Source of the DNA: Bacteroides ovatus
GTDB taxonomy: Bacteria > Bacteroidota > Bacteroidia > Bacteroidales > Bacteroidaceae
Length of the DNA: 64,000 nucleotides
NCBI RefSeq assembly: GCF_001314995.1
Contig: NZ_CP012938.1
Coordinates: 1,860,001 to 1,924,000 of the forward strand
Direction of reading: 5' to 3'
The notes under the pieces are model-generated. The model was not told the origin of the DNA. It made no database searches and saw only the letters and a list, made by a program, of their open reading frames with translations. This document shows, in pieces, positions 44,058 to 53,500 of this stretch (the first letter of the stretch is position 1; the number at the start of each line of letters is the position of its first letter). The translations under genes and the position numbers were made by a program.

Positions 44058-45614
44058 CTATTTCTCTTCCACTATCCACTTTTCAATATTGCGGGTTTCC
44101 GCACTGAAATTTACTCCTATTTTAAAAAGCTTCCGTCCATCCATCTCGAAAGGAAGAGCATAGTGCTTGTCGTTTATCTGTTGTAAAGCCTCTTCTGCCG
44201 TACCGTTCAGTTTAAATTCCATGATATAGATGAAATTGTCTGTCTGCAAGACAAGATCGATGCGCCCTTCGCTTGTATGATATTCCACTTTGGCATAGAA
44301 GCCAACCAGTTTAAAGACGATGAAAAGTACATTCTCGTAATGCAGTTCCTGGTCGCGAATCACTTCGTAGGTGGTATCTGCAAAGAAACTTTGCAGGCGA
44401 CGGAAGAAAGAGTCGTAATCGCCGGATTCCACTTCACGAACAAACTTCTGAATTTCAAAAGGAGATTCTACCTTATTCACATTCGCATAATAAGGAAGCA
44501 GAAAACGGACAAACCCCTCTTCTACTTCACGATTCGGGAAACCTAAGCGGTATATTCCAAAACGTTCGTCATACCCTTTAATGGTGAGGTAGCCACTCTG
44601 ATAAATCACCGGAATAGGATTAGTCGATTCGGAGTCTATACTATTCAATACTTGGGCATCGGTTTCTTCGTGTGTCATCCGCTCCAAGTCATAATGATGT
44701 TTTTGCAGTAATTTCACCAGATAAGTGGGTGTACCTGTTTCAAACCAGTAGCTGCCAAATTCTCTATACTTAAAAGCATTGAGCAAACTAAACGGATTAT
44801 ACATACCGATTGAATGGTGCGTAAAGTGATAGCCGTCATAACATTCTTTCAATTCTGCACAGAGTTTATCATACGTCACACCTCGAACATCAGCAAATTC
44901 ATGAAGCTCGGCATCCAAAGTATCATGAAGTTCCTGATCGCTAACCCCACAGATTTCAACATAATCTTTTCGCATGGATATATCGTCCAAGTTGTTCAAG
45001 TCACTAAACACACTGACTTTGCCAAACTTTGTCACACCGGTAAGGAATGCAAACTTGATGCAACCGTCCATTGTTTTAAGCGCTCCATAAAAAGGCTTTA
45101 ATGTATTCCGAAATTGCTTTTGCAATTCTTCATTACCGATGGCTTGCAACATGGGTTTGTCATATTCATCGACAAGAATAACCACACGTTGCCCCGCCAA
45201 CTTACAGGCACGCTCTATGATACCGGCAAAACGCAAAGAAAACGAACGTTCGGACGGCTCGGCACCATATAGTTTTTCCCATGCTGTCAGCGATTTATCA
45301 AGTATATTATCCAGACTTTCGGATGTATCATATTTCTCGATATTAAGGTCCAGATGCAGTATAGGATATTTTATCCAGTCCTTTTCCAGTTTTTCCACAG
45401 CCAACCCTTCAAACAGTTCTTTCTTTCCTTGAAAATAGGCCTCTAAGGTGGAGACGAGCAGACTCTTTCCGAAACGGCGCGGACGACTCAAGAAGTAATA
45501 ACTTCCGGTCTTTACCATTTGATACATCAGTGCTGTCTTATCAATATAGAAATAACCGTCATTACGAATTTTTTCGAAATTCTGAATGCCGATCGGATAA
45601 ATTTTATGGCTCAT
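44058..45614 (-). CDS. AAA-ATPase-like protein with C-terminal PD-(D/E)xK nuclease domain
   Basis: The 518-residue protein starts with the characteristic IGIQNFEKIRNDGYFYIDKTALMYQM and has a degenerate P-loop FLSRPRRFGKSLLVSTLEAYFQG (about 40-62). A Walker-B-like VVILVDEYDKPML follows at about 143-155. The C-terminal half (about 400-510; YHTSEGRIDLVLQTDNFIYIMEFKL) is a PDDEXK_9 nuclease-like domain with D-x-E-x-K spacing. The family is highly expanded in Bacteroides and is suspected to be mobile or defence-related; no function is established. It is monocistronic. Confidence 0.85.
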   Translation of the reverse strand: MSHKIYPIGIQNFEKIRNDGYFYIDKTALMYQMVKTGSYYFLSRPRRFGKSLLVSTLEAYFQGKKELFEGLAVEKLEKDWIKYPILHLDLNIEKYDTSESLDNILDKSLTAWEKLYGAEPSERSFSLRFAGIIERACKLAGQRVVILVDEYDKPMLQAIGNEELQKQFRNTLKPFYGALKTMDGCIKFAFLTGVTKFGKVSVFSDLNNLDDISMRKDYVEICGVSDQELHDTLDAELHEFADVRGVTYDKLCAELKECYDGYHFTHHSIGMYNPFSLLNAFKYREFGSYWFETGTPTYLVKLLQKHHYDLERMTHEETDAQVLNSIDSESTNPIPVIYQSGYLTIKGYDERFGIYRLGFPNREVEEGFVRFLLPYYANVNKVESPFEIQKFVREVESGDYDSFFRRLQSFFADTTYEVIRDQELHYENVLFIVFKLVGFYAKVEYHTSEGRIDLVLQTDNFIYIMEFKLNGTAEEALQQINDKHYALPFEMDGRKLFKIGVNFSAETRNIEKWIVEEK

Positions 45615-45784
45615 ATTCTCTTCTTTTATAAATCAATGCCTTTCTTGCAAAGATATATATTTTTAATAGAACTCTTTGTCATGGCAAGTTAAAAGATTCT
45701 TTTCAACAATTCATTCTACACATTTACCAGGAAATAATTTAAGGACGACAAAGTAAGAGGAGGATGACTACACAAAAAGATTGA

Positions 45785-45814
45785 AAAGCCCGGACTTTCG
45801 CAAGCTCGGGCTTT
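45785..45814 (-). terminator. Terminator of S-layer-like locus A
   Basis: On the minus strand, AAAGCCCG pairs with CGGGCTTT and is followed by TC. The loop AGCTTGCGAAAGTC folds as CTT-GCGA-AAG, a GNRA tetraloop. Confidence 0.8.
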
Positions 45815-46151
45815 CTATATTCTCTCAAGACATCTCCTTAATCTATAGGGAAATGGGGAACTAGCAAAACATTTAGAGTATACTAGTATTCTTGTAAAGA
45901 GATGCACTTAGAGTAAAGAAAAAGGGATGCCAGTGGGAAATTAGGGAGGCATCCCTTTCTAAAAGAAGTACAGATAGGGAAGGATTGACTTTCACAAGCT
46001 AATACCTTCCATCTGTTACTTCTCGGCGTATTCTTCACCATAACGGCGAAGAAGGGTTTATCTATTTTATCATCCGTTCAAGAGACAGCTCCCAATCCCA
46101 TTAGGGATAAACATAGAGGAGCTATCTGATAAAACATTGAATGATTTCAAA
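45815..46151 (-). other. Structured 3' UTR of lipoprotein locus A
   Basis: Between the lipoprotein stop and its terminator lie three further hairpins. AGCTCC/GGAGCT is at 46087-46123. A long arm AGAAGTACAGATAGGGAAGG at 45964-45983 pairs with 46005-46023. AAAGGGATGCC/GGCATCCCTTT is at 45921-45958. The same order recurs at 50178-50520 with changed but still complementary stems. The rest of the intergenic region, 45615-45784, shows no feature. Confidence 0.7.
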
Positions 46152-48737
46152 TTAATCTGCAAAGAGAGCAGTAGGGAATGTTACTGTCTTCACTACAGCT
46201 GCAGGAGATGTCGCGCTCCAGCTGATTGAAGGAGTAATAGTAACCGTCACTACCAAATCTTTCACAAGGCCTTGCAGTGCCAGACCAGCAGATGTAAGCT
46301 TCACTTTCTTTCCAGTAGAATCAAACTCGAAGTTAACTTTATCACTTAGTTCTACCTTAATAGAATATCCATAAAGAGCAAGAACATCGTCAGCAGAAGT
46401 CAAAGTACTAGTGTCATAAGTATTTTCATCTGCAGTCGGCCACATAGCCTTGCCTTTTCTGTCTTTCCATACGAGGTCAGTTAATACATCGATCTCTTCA
46501 TTTTTAGCTTTAGCCGTATACTCTTTTATAATGCCAGTTTTTGCTACTGCCGCACCAAATTCTGATTTAAGCAGTTCTGACAATGATATGAATTGAACCT
46601 TTTTGTTACCAATTACAGAAAGATCAGTAGCACCATCAGGTTTACAATTTACATTTACGGTCAATGCCATATTGTCTTTAGCGTGATCCATGTCTACTGT
46701 GAACTTACCGTTAGCTACACTTCCTACAGGATCGTCGCCATTCTTGTCTATAGCGTATGTAACACTAGTGTATTTCCCTGCAGTAACTCCGTCAGTAATA
46801 TCGCTCCAGCCAGTAAAGATTGCACTCATATCTCTTTCAAGTTTGATGCTCTGAATTTTAGTAACTGAACCTGAAGCAGAAGTAACGGTAGTCGTTGTTT
46901 CATTAATTACGAGAGATACTTTATCATCTTCAGTCCACATACCTGGAGCAGGTGTAAACACAGGCACGAGATAACCGACAGTTACCGGCAATTTGAATAT
47001 AATTTGCTTCGTATTATCAACGTCGACTGTCAATACAGCATCCATAGAACCCAAGTATGCAGCGCCTACTGTCAGTTTCAGGGCGTCGTATTTAGTGTTG
47101 CTAGTACCAATGCCACTGAACTTCACTTTATCAGTTGCGTTGGCCGTAGCACTCGAACTGCTAATTTTAGCAGTAGTAATAGCATCTTTGATTGCTTTAA
47201 TATTAGCAGCTGACACCTCAATATCACTCTTTTCGCCAGAGTTCCAAGTTACATCCTGTGCTGCCAAAGTAACTGTTTCTACTTGCTTGAAGGTGACAGT
47301 CAGTTTAGCTGCAGCATTGGTTACACTCGCACGCTCTACTCCATCATAAGGTTTACCATCTGTAGTCAGATAGCAGACTTCTACCTCTGCTTCTTGTCCT
47401 GTGGGAGAAATAATAGTCTGTTTACCATCTTTCGTTCCTAATTTCACATCTGCAGGAGCACCGTCCGCTAATTGATAATAATATGCGTAGACAGTACTCA
47501 AATCCATAGGAGTAGTGGTAGCTGCAGCAGCCAAGTCATCCAAAACAAGCTCCTTACCTACTTCTGCAGACACTGCTGCATCCGCCAGTGTTACAGTAGA
47601 ACCAGAAACTGCTTCCGCTTTAATCTTCACATCATAAGCAGAGATAATCTCATTACCCCATGCGTCGTATGTGCAGAGTGCATACGCAGCTTCGGCAGGT
47701 GCTGTGGCTAGATCACCTTTTGGATTGATAGTCAGGTCATAGATACCACGATTTTTAGTAGGTTCTGCAGTACGAGTCAAAGGGCCAACTGTCTTGTTCT
47801 GCGCCATTTTAGAGATAATGTATGGTGCGTCCCCTTTTGAGTCCTTCAAAAGAATAGTGTATTTGCTAACATCACTAAAGTCGATATTCACCGGATTAAT
47901 CAAAGCGTTCACTACATTGTCTGCAGCAAACAATAGTTGATTTTCTTTATATTCAACCCCATGGAACGTGAAAGCTGCTGCACATTTACCGTATTTTAAT
48001 GTAACATCTTTCGTTCCGTCAGTAGTGATTTTGCCGTTGTTAATTGCTACTCCCTGAATACTAGTAATCAATTTACCAGTCGGCAGAACAACATCCACAA
48101 ACTTACCGGTTTCCTGATCCTTCACATGCAAAGTCAGACTAGGAGTGCCGTCACCTTGTACAAGATAGATATTGGATTCAGCAGAATCACCCTTCACCCA
48201 TTTACTTGATGCGTCATCATAAAAATACCAGAAGCCTTTTTCATAGTCACCGGTTCCGTTACCGATAAAAGGTGAATGACCGGCAGGACCTGTTGCCCCA
48301 GTTTCTCCCTTCGGGCCGGCAGGACCTGTTGCCCCAGTTTCTCCCTTTGGACCGTCAGGACCAGTTGCCCCAGTTTCTCCCTTCGGACCGGCAGGACCTA
48401 CGGCACTATGTCCACTGTCGATACCGTCAAACAACCAGTGGTTAGTGGTTGGATCAATAGTAACCTTCGTTCCAGGATCTCCTTTTTTACCGTCTACAAT
48501 AGAATAAGAATCTCCATTATTGAAAGTAATTTTAAATCCACCTTCAATATCGGTCACGTCAGTCACCCATTTACCGTCGTCGACCTTTGCCTGCAATGTG
48601 GCAATGCCTGCCTTATTCGCATCAATTTGCGTTTGCAGATTGTCAATGTCATCATCATAGTCTTTACAGCCTACGTAAGTGACAGTAGCAAGTGCCAATG
48701 CCCCGAAAAGCATTACCCTAACAAAATTTTTCTTCAT
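46152..48737 (-). CDS. Phase-variable S-layer-like surface lipoprotein A with collagen-like repeats
   Basis: The 861-residue lipoprotein has a signal peptide MKKNFVRVMLFGALALATVT with lipobox Cys24 followed by KDYDDD, which matches the Bacteroidetes surface-export signal. A short coiled coil (about 32-55) and a GKWVTDVTDIEGGFKITFNNG unit precede a collagen-like Gly-x-y stretch (114-153). The rest is a long beta-rich region resembling the BT1927-type S-layer lipoproteins of Bacteroides. It shares its N-terminus, 5' UTR and 3' UTR with the 1005-residue paralogue at 50521. Its promoter lies in the invertible segment 48797-49105 and points away from it here, so the gene should be silent in this orientation. 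Confidence 0.85.
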   Translation of the reverse strand: MKKNFVRVMLFGALALATVTYVGCKDYDDDIDNLQTQIDANKAGIATLQAKVDDGKWVTDVTDIEGGFKITFNNGDSYSIVDGKKGDPGTKVTIDPTTNHWLFDGIDSGHSAVGPAGPKGETGATGPDGPKGETGATGPAGPKGETGATGPAGHSPFIGNGTGDYEKGFWYFYDDASSKWVKGDSAESNIYLVQGDGTPSLTLHVKDQETGKFVDVVLPTGKLITSIQGVAINNGKITTDGTKDVTLKYGKCAAAFTFHGVEYKENQLLFAADNVVNALINPVNIDFSDVSKYTILLKDSKGDAPYIISKMAQNKTVGPLTRTAEPTKNRGIYDLTINPKGDLATAPAEAAYALCTYDAWGNEIISAYDVKIKAEAVSGSTVTLADAAVSAEVGKELVLDDLAAAATTTPMDLSTVYAYYYQLADGAPADVKLGTKDGKQTIISPTGQEAEVEVCYLTTDGKPYDGVERASVTNAAAKLTVTFKQVETVTLAAQDVTWNSGEKSDIEVSAANIKAIKDAITTAKISSSSATANATDKVKFSGIGTSNTKYDALKLTVGAAYLGSMDAVLTVDVDNTKQIIFKLPVTVGYLVPVFTPAPGMWTEDDKVSLVINETTTTVTSASGSVTKIQSIKLERDMSAIFTGWSDITDGVTAGKYTSVTYAIDKNGDDPVGSVANGKFTVDMDHAKDNMALTVNVNCKPDGATDLSVIGNKKVQFISLSELLKSEFGAAVAKTGIIKEYTAKAKNEEIDVLTDLVWKDRKGKAMWPTADENTYDTSTLTSADDVLALYGYSIKVELSDKVNFEFDSTGKKVKLTSAGLALQGLVKDLVVTVTITPSISWSATSPAAVVKTVTFPTALFAD
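48279..48398. repeat. 36-bp in-frame tandem repeats coding the collagen-like stretch
   Basis: Three and a third copies encode GPAGPKGETGAT with Ala/Asp variation. Nearly identical 36-bp units can expand or contract without a frameshift. Confidence 0.8.
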
Positions 48738-48796
48738 AACTACTTAAAAATTACATTAATAATATATTATTAAACACTAAGTTTCAACAATAACCC

Positions 48797-48819
48797 CTCT
48801 GTTACTTTCTAGGTAACGG
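48797..48819 (+). repeat. Left inverted repeat of invertible segment A
   Basis: A 23-bp repeat with 17-bp core GTTACTTTCTAGGTAAC (48801-48817), perfectly inverted at 49083-49105. The core itself has GTTAC/GTAAC arms, as in tyrosine-recombinase sites. Confidence 0.9.
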
Positions 48820-49082
48820 AGAAACCTTTGTGCCTGCTCTTCGGGAGTAGTTAATACTGAAAAATAATACAATATGCAATGAAACTTTTTTACCCCTGCT
48901 TCTGAAAGGCAGTAGAGGGAAGGAGATTTTTTGCAAAAATTTAGAAGTTAACAAAGTCCTAATACAAAGAATCCGCGTGTTTTATTTATATAATTCCTGT
49001 TTTGAGTGGTTTATTGGAAAAAATGTATGATTTCGTTTGGTTGTTTTAAGAAATATGCTCATATTTGCACCGATATTCATTC
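48820..49082. other. Invertible DNA segment A carrying the lipoprotein promoter
   Basis: The 263-bp segment lies between perfect 23-bp inverted repeats. It contains no gene, a GC-rich hairpin (CCCCTGC/GCAGTAGAGGG near 48890-48916) and one outward promoter near its right end. Inversion would put that promoter 60-80 bp upstream of the lipoprotein gene at 48737. The adjacent tyrosine recombinase (49112-50050) is the likely invertase. The segment is closely similar to the one at 53618-53883. Confidence 0.88.
49036..49067 (+). promoter_or_regulatory. Invertible promoter A (OFF orientation)
   Basis: TTTG (49036-49039) and CATATTTG (49060-49067) are 20 bp apart. It currently reads rightwards into the 3' end of the recombinase gene, antisense to it. 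Confidence 0.75.
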
Positions 49083-49105
49083 CCGTTACCTAGAAAGTAA
49101 CAGAG
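49083..49105 (-). repeat. Right inverted repeat of invertible segment A
   Basis: Perfect 23-bp complement of 48797-48819. It ends 7 bp before the recombinase stop codon. Confidence 0.9.
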
Positions 49106-49111
49106 TAATTT

Positions 49112-50050
49112 TCAAGTATTTACACCTATCACAGAGCGTTTCACAAAGTCAAGAACTTGTTTATTTGCTTCATCAATTTTCTTACTCCGGAAAGGTTTCA
49201 GGTAAGTCTCGGTCACAGTGATAGATGAATGTCCCATCGCTTCGGAGATAATGCCCGGATGAATTTCACAATAATAAGCCGTCGTAGCCCAGGTATGGCG
49301 GGCGGTGTACGAACTCAATTTATCGGATAATCCCAATAATTCACCTAACAACATCAACTGTTGGTTAAAGCTGCGCAATGCCAACTGATATTCGCGATAC
49401 GCCTCTTTAGTTCCTTCACGGCTTTTCAACAATGGAAACAAATAAGGGGAAGTAGGATCACGATTGATGTACTTCTTTACCAGGATCATCGCTTCCGCAG
49501 TCAACGTCACAGATAGAGGACGACCTGTCTTACGTCTGCGATACGTTATTACGTTATCACGCAAATCGCTCTTACGCAAATAAGCAAGATCGACAAATGG
49601 CATACCACGTAACAAGAACATCAAAATAAACAACTCTTGTGCCTGATATACAGCCAATGAAACACCCGATGTACGGGACAATTTAACAAACACCTTTTTC
49701 ATATCTTCATCGCCCAACGCACGTTTATGATCGGCGCGAGTACCGGTATAAACAGAACGGAACAAGTGAGGAACATAAGGTGCCTTACGAAGATCGACGG
49801 CACGATTGTAAACTGCACGAAACGTACGCAAATAAGTGGAAACGGTGTTCCAACTACAACCACGACTACGAAGATGTATTTCAAATCCTTTTAACCACTC
49901 CGGACTCACTTCTTCAAAGGTGAAGTCCGCTTTCCCACAATAAGCAATGATGGCATTCAGACTGCTACGATAAACGTGCGCAGTACCGAAGTTTCCCTCC
50001 ACCTGTAGCCCCGTGGCTACTTGCTTCATAAATGTTACTACTTTCAACAT
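49112..50050 (-). CDS. Tyrosine site-specific recombinase A (phase-variation invertase)
   Basis: The 312-residue integrase-fold protein has an N-terminal SAM-like core-binding domain (about 1-95; VYRSSLNAIIAYCG, CSWNTVSTYLRTFRAVYN). The catalytic domain has Arg in LLRGMPFVDLAYL, Lys in YRRRKTGRPLSV and YTARHTWAT in the HxxR position. There the usual first His is Tyr and Arg/His follow. MGHSS and the nucleophile Tyr in TETYLKPF complete the set. This short form is typical of Bacteroides invertases acting on adjacent promoters. A TATCTTTA -7-like box lies upstream on the minus strand near 50080, so its own expression does not depend on inversion. Confidence 0.92.
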   Translation of the reverse strand: MLKVVTFMKQVATGLQVEGNFGTAHVYRSSLNAIIAYCGKADFTFEEVSPEWLKGFEIHLRSRGCSWNTVSTYLRTFRAVYNRAVDLRKAPYVPHLFRSVYTGTRADHKRALGDEDMKKVFVKLSRTSGVSLAVYQAQELFILMFLLRGMPFVDLAYLRKSDLRDNVITYRRRKTGRPLSVTLTAEAMILVKKYINRDPTSPYLFPLLKSREGTKEAYREYQLALRSFNQQLMLLGELLGLSDKLSSYTARHTWATTAYYCEIHPGIISEAMGHSSITVTETYLKPFRSKKIDEANKQVLDFVKRSVIGVNT

Positions 50051-50177
50051 TTTCTCAATTTATTAATTTATTCGACAATAAAGATACAAGTATTCTTTCA
50101 TCTAAAAACTCATCATACGAACAAAACTGAAAACAAAGATGTTTTATAGAGAAAGCTATCAAAGTCGATTTATAACA

Positions 50178-50207
50178 AAAGCCCGGACTTTCGCAAGCTC
50201 GAGCTTT
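50178..50207 (-). terminator. Terminator of S-layer-like locus B
   Basis: On the minus strand, AAAGCTCG pairs with CGGGCTTT (one T-G wobble). The loop AGCTTGCGAAAGTC is identical to that of locus A. Confidence 0.8.
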
Positions 50208-50520
50208 CTATATCTTGGGGACGTCTCCTTTACCTATAGGGAAATGGGTGACTAGCAATTGATTCTAGTACAACAAAAAAGACGCTCCAAGAATAAAGAT
50301 AAAAGGGATGCCAGTGGGAAATTAGGGTGGCATCCCTTTTCTAAATAGAAGAACAAAGATAGAAGGATGGACTTTCACAAGCTGTGTCCTTCGCTTTGTT
50401 CTGGGGTAAAAATATCTTTTTCACACATAGGTGAAGAAGGGTTTTATCTTTATGGAGATAAATATCTCCTGCTCCCGACAGGAAGACCCCATACGTCACA
50501 GGAGATATATCATCATCTAA
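50208..50520 (-). other. Structured 3' UTR of lipoprotein locus B
   Basis: Three hairpins match those of locus A. ATATCTCCTG/CAGGAGATAT is at 50462-50508. AGAACAAAG plus GAAGGA (50350-50367) pair with 50387-50402. AAGGGATGCC/GGCATCCCTT is at about 50302-50339. Stem sequences of the first two differ from locus A on both sides yet remain paired. The stretch 50051-50177 holds only the recombinase promoter region. Confidence 0.7.
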
Positions 50521-53500
50521 TTAATTAGTAGTATCGTCTACCCAAGTTGAAACTTTGACTGTAATAGTCTTAGCCTGACCAACCATGCTACCCCAAGGAG
50601 AAGTAGGAGTAGCTTTCACGGTAACTACCAAGTTAGCATTGTTCATACTCAATTTAGCCATTGCATCAGTCAATTTGAGTTTATTATCAGAAATAGTAGG
50701 CTTCACAAAAGAAGACGCATCATTTCCTGAAAGAGAATACTCGATAGAGAAACCGTAGATAGTCATAGCATCACTTGCATAGGTGTCAGTAGCAAAAGTA
50801 GGCCATACATCTTTGCTATTTTTATCTTTCCAGATAAATGCTGTTGTCAAATCAAAACCGGCTTTTCTTGCATTCTCATCTGTCACATCATAGTCAAATT
50901 CAGTCGTTTCTGCATCTTTATAGCTAAATGTTCCGTTCAAGTTAGCGGCAGGAATGATTACCGGAATAGTTTCGGTGAATATTACGTTCTCATCACATTT
51001 TCCCTGCAGCGTAACATTGATTGGTTCGCCATCGTATTGGTTAGTCACTGTTACAGTACCGTCATTTTCATTAACAGTTACACCACGACTCGCCGGAGCA
51101 GCTTTTTGAGTATTAGCAGCAAGAGCAAACTTCATAGTACCGCCCATATCCGTAACTAATTTGCCATACACGGCATCATAATTAGAATAAAGTTCTTTCA
51201 AGCTTCTGGATGCTGTTACTGCTGTTATCTTGCTGCTAACATCTTTAGCAAAGTTAGTTAGCAAAGTTCCGTCCGTTTGAGTAATAGCTTCCAGTTTAAA
51301 TGCCGCATCAGTTTCTTTAGGAAGAGTTACGGTTACGCCCTTCACTGTTACATCAACAGTGTAATCACCCTTCGTAATCTTCGTAGTAATATCAGTAGCC
51401 TCACAAGTTGTATTTGCAGGAACGACCAAGGCTAGTTGATCGCTGCCGTTCAAACCTAACTTAATAGTCTGATCTTGTGAAACACCTTCAAAGGTACAAC
51501 CGGAGAAATCACTCATACTAGCATTTCCCAATGCAGTTTTTATTGCAGTTATAACAGCAACAGCGTCACCAGTAGTAGCGATGTTATACATCTTTTCTGC
51601 AGCATTCCACAAAATAGGATCTGTTGAAGCCAGTGTAGCCGTTTGTGCCTGTCCTTCGCTGACAATTTTAACTTCCGTATATTCCTTGGCATCATAAACT
51701 TTTGTCGTAGGATGTTCCTCTCCGGCTGTTGCAGGATCTGTCACTGTTACAATAGATTGTACAGTAGCTTGGCTTCCTGCATCTCCTTTAGCTTTCAATA
51801 CACCAGTCTCTGCATTCAAATCAAAGTTAGCAGCAACATTTGCTGTCGTTGAAAATGCTACACTGAAATACTTATCAGAGATACCGAGTTCGCTCAATGT
51901 CTTTGTATCAGGAGTACCGTCTACATCTCCATTAGCTTTTATTGCTGTATTCACAGTTACGTTATAATCAGATACCTTGGCATCTCCATCATTTTCCTTA
52001 TAGTCAATACTAGCACCTTTCTTCACTGTTGCTACTCCTGCATTTGCAGATGCCCATTCCACCTTACTGATATACAGATTACTCTTCACAGCGGCAAAAT
52101 AGTTGGAGGAGACATCATTCAAAGTCTTCTTATCGGCAGCAACTTTGTCTGTTACAGTCAGAGCCACAGCATAACTATTTTTCACTGCGCTAGCATCCAA
52201 TGTTACTTCAATCAAGTTAGGTTCAGCATCTACCACTTTGATTCCTTTTATCTTGAACGGATCGTTTAGAGAACGCGTCTTCACTTTCTGGCAATCTACA
52301 GAAATAACATATTTCGCATTCTCACTTACTTCACCATTCTCACCATAACAAGCAACCAAATCTTTTATTACATCAGCCGGAGATACACGGAATCTCACTG
52401 CCACTTCGTTGACATTGACTACCGATTTCCAGTCGTGACCACCACCCGTAGCAAAGTCCACATAGTATGTATTAAACTGAACCTGTCCGTCTGCATAAGT
52501 CGGCACATACACGATACTCTGAATCATGCCTTTGATAGCGTCGATTTCTTTCTGAAGATGATCGGTCAAATCTTTGATCGCTTGATTGACAGCTGATTTC
52601 TCATCAGCAATCAGCGCTTTTACACCTTCATCCAATGTGGCAGTCCCTTCCGGCATATTGAGAGCAGCAACAGCTTTCTGTGCGTCAACAATCTGTTTGA
52701 TAAGAGCTGCATAGTTTTCATAATCTGCGCCTTCTGTTTTTGCTACATAAGCATTGATGGCAGTCAGCAATTCATTTAATTGTGCCTGCTGTGCTTTAGC
52801 ATCATCACTGAAAAGTTTATCGTACACATTTCCTACAAAAGTAGCCAGCGTTGTAGACACTCCATATTTTTCAGTAAGTACAGCATTGATGTTACCGAGT
52901 TCTGTTGTGATTCCGCTTTGAACAGCTCCTGTTACATACTTAGCAATCTCTCCCCACTTATCCTGATCGGTTCCATCATGCTTAAGAGCATCGATGATAG
53001 CTTGATTTACATAAGCACCGAAGCTGGTACTTTCGTAAGCACTTACATTTTTTTTGCCGGATGTGATGTATGCCTGTTCTGCTGCAATCAGTTCAGATAA
53101 TACGGTTTTGGCATCTTCAAGTTCTGTAATCTTCTTTTCCAAGCCACTGACTCCATCCTCACCTTTGAGAATCTTTTGCAAAGAGGTCAGTTGATTTTGA
53201 AGGTCTGTCAATCTTGCTGCCAAATCTTTAGCTTTATCGCCTGTAGCATCTGCCAAAGCTTTTTCCAATGCAGCGATTTTTTGTTTCAAAGTTTCTTCAC
53301 CATCCGGATTTTTCACAAGTGCACTCAAGTCGTTCAGTTGTGTCTGCAAATCTTGTTTTGCCTTTTCAACTGCGCTCTTCATGTCTTCTGTACTTACCGG
53401 ACTGGTCGATGTGATCTTATCAACCTGCTCCTGCAAGCCTTTAATATCATCATCATAGTCCTTACAGCTTGTCACCACTGTACTGACTGTAAGCGTCAAT

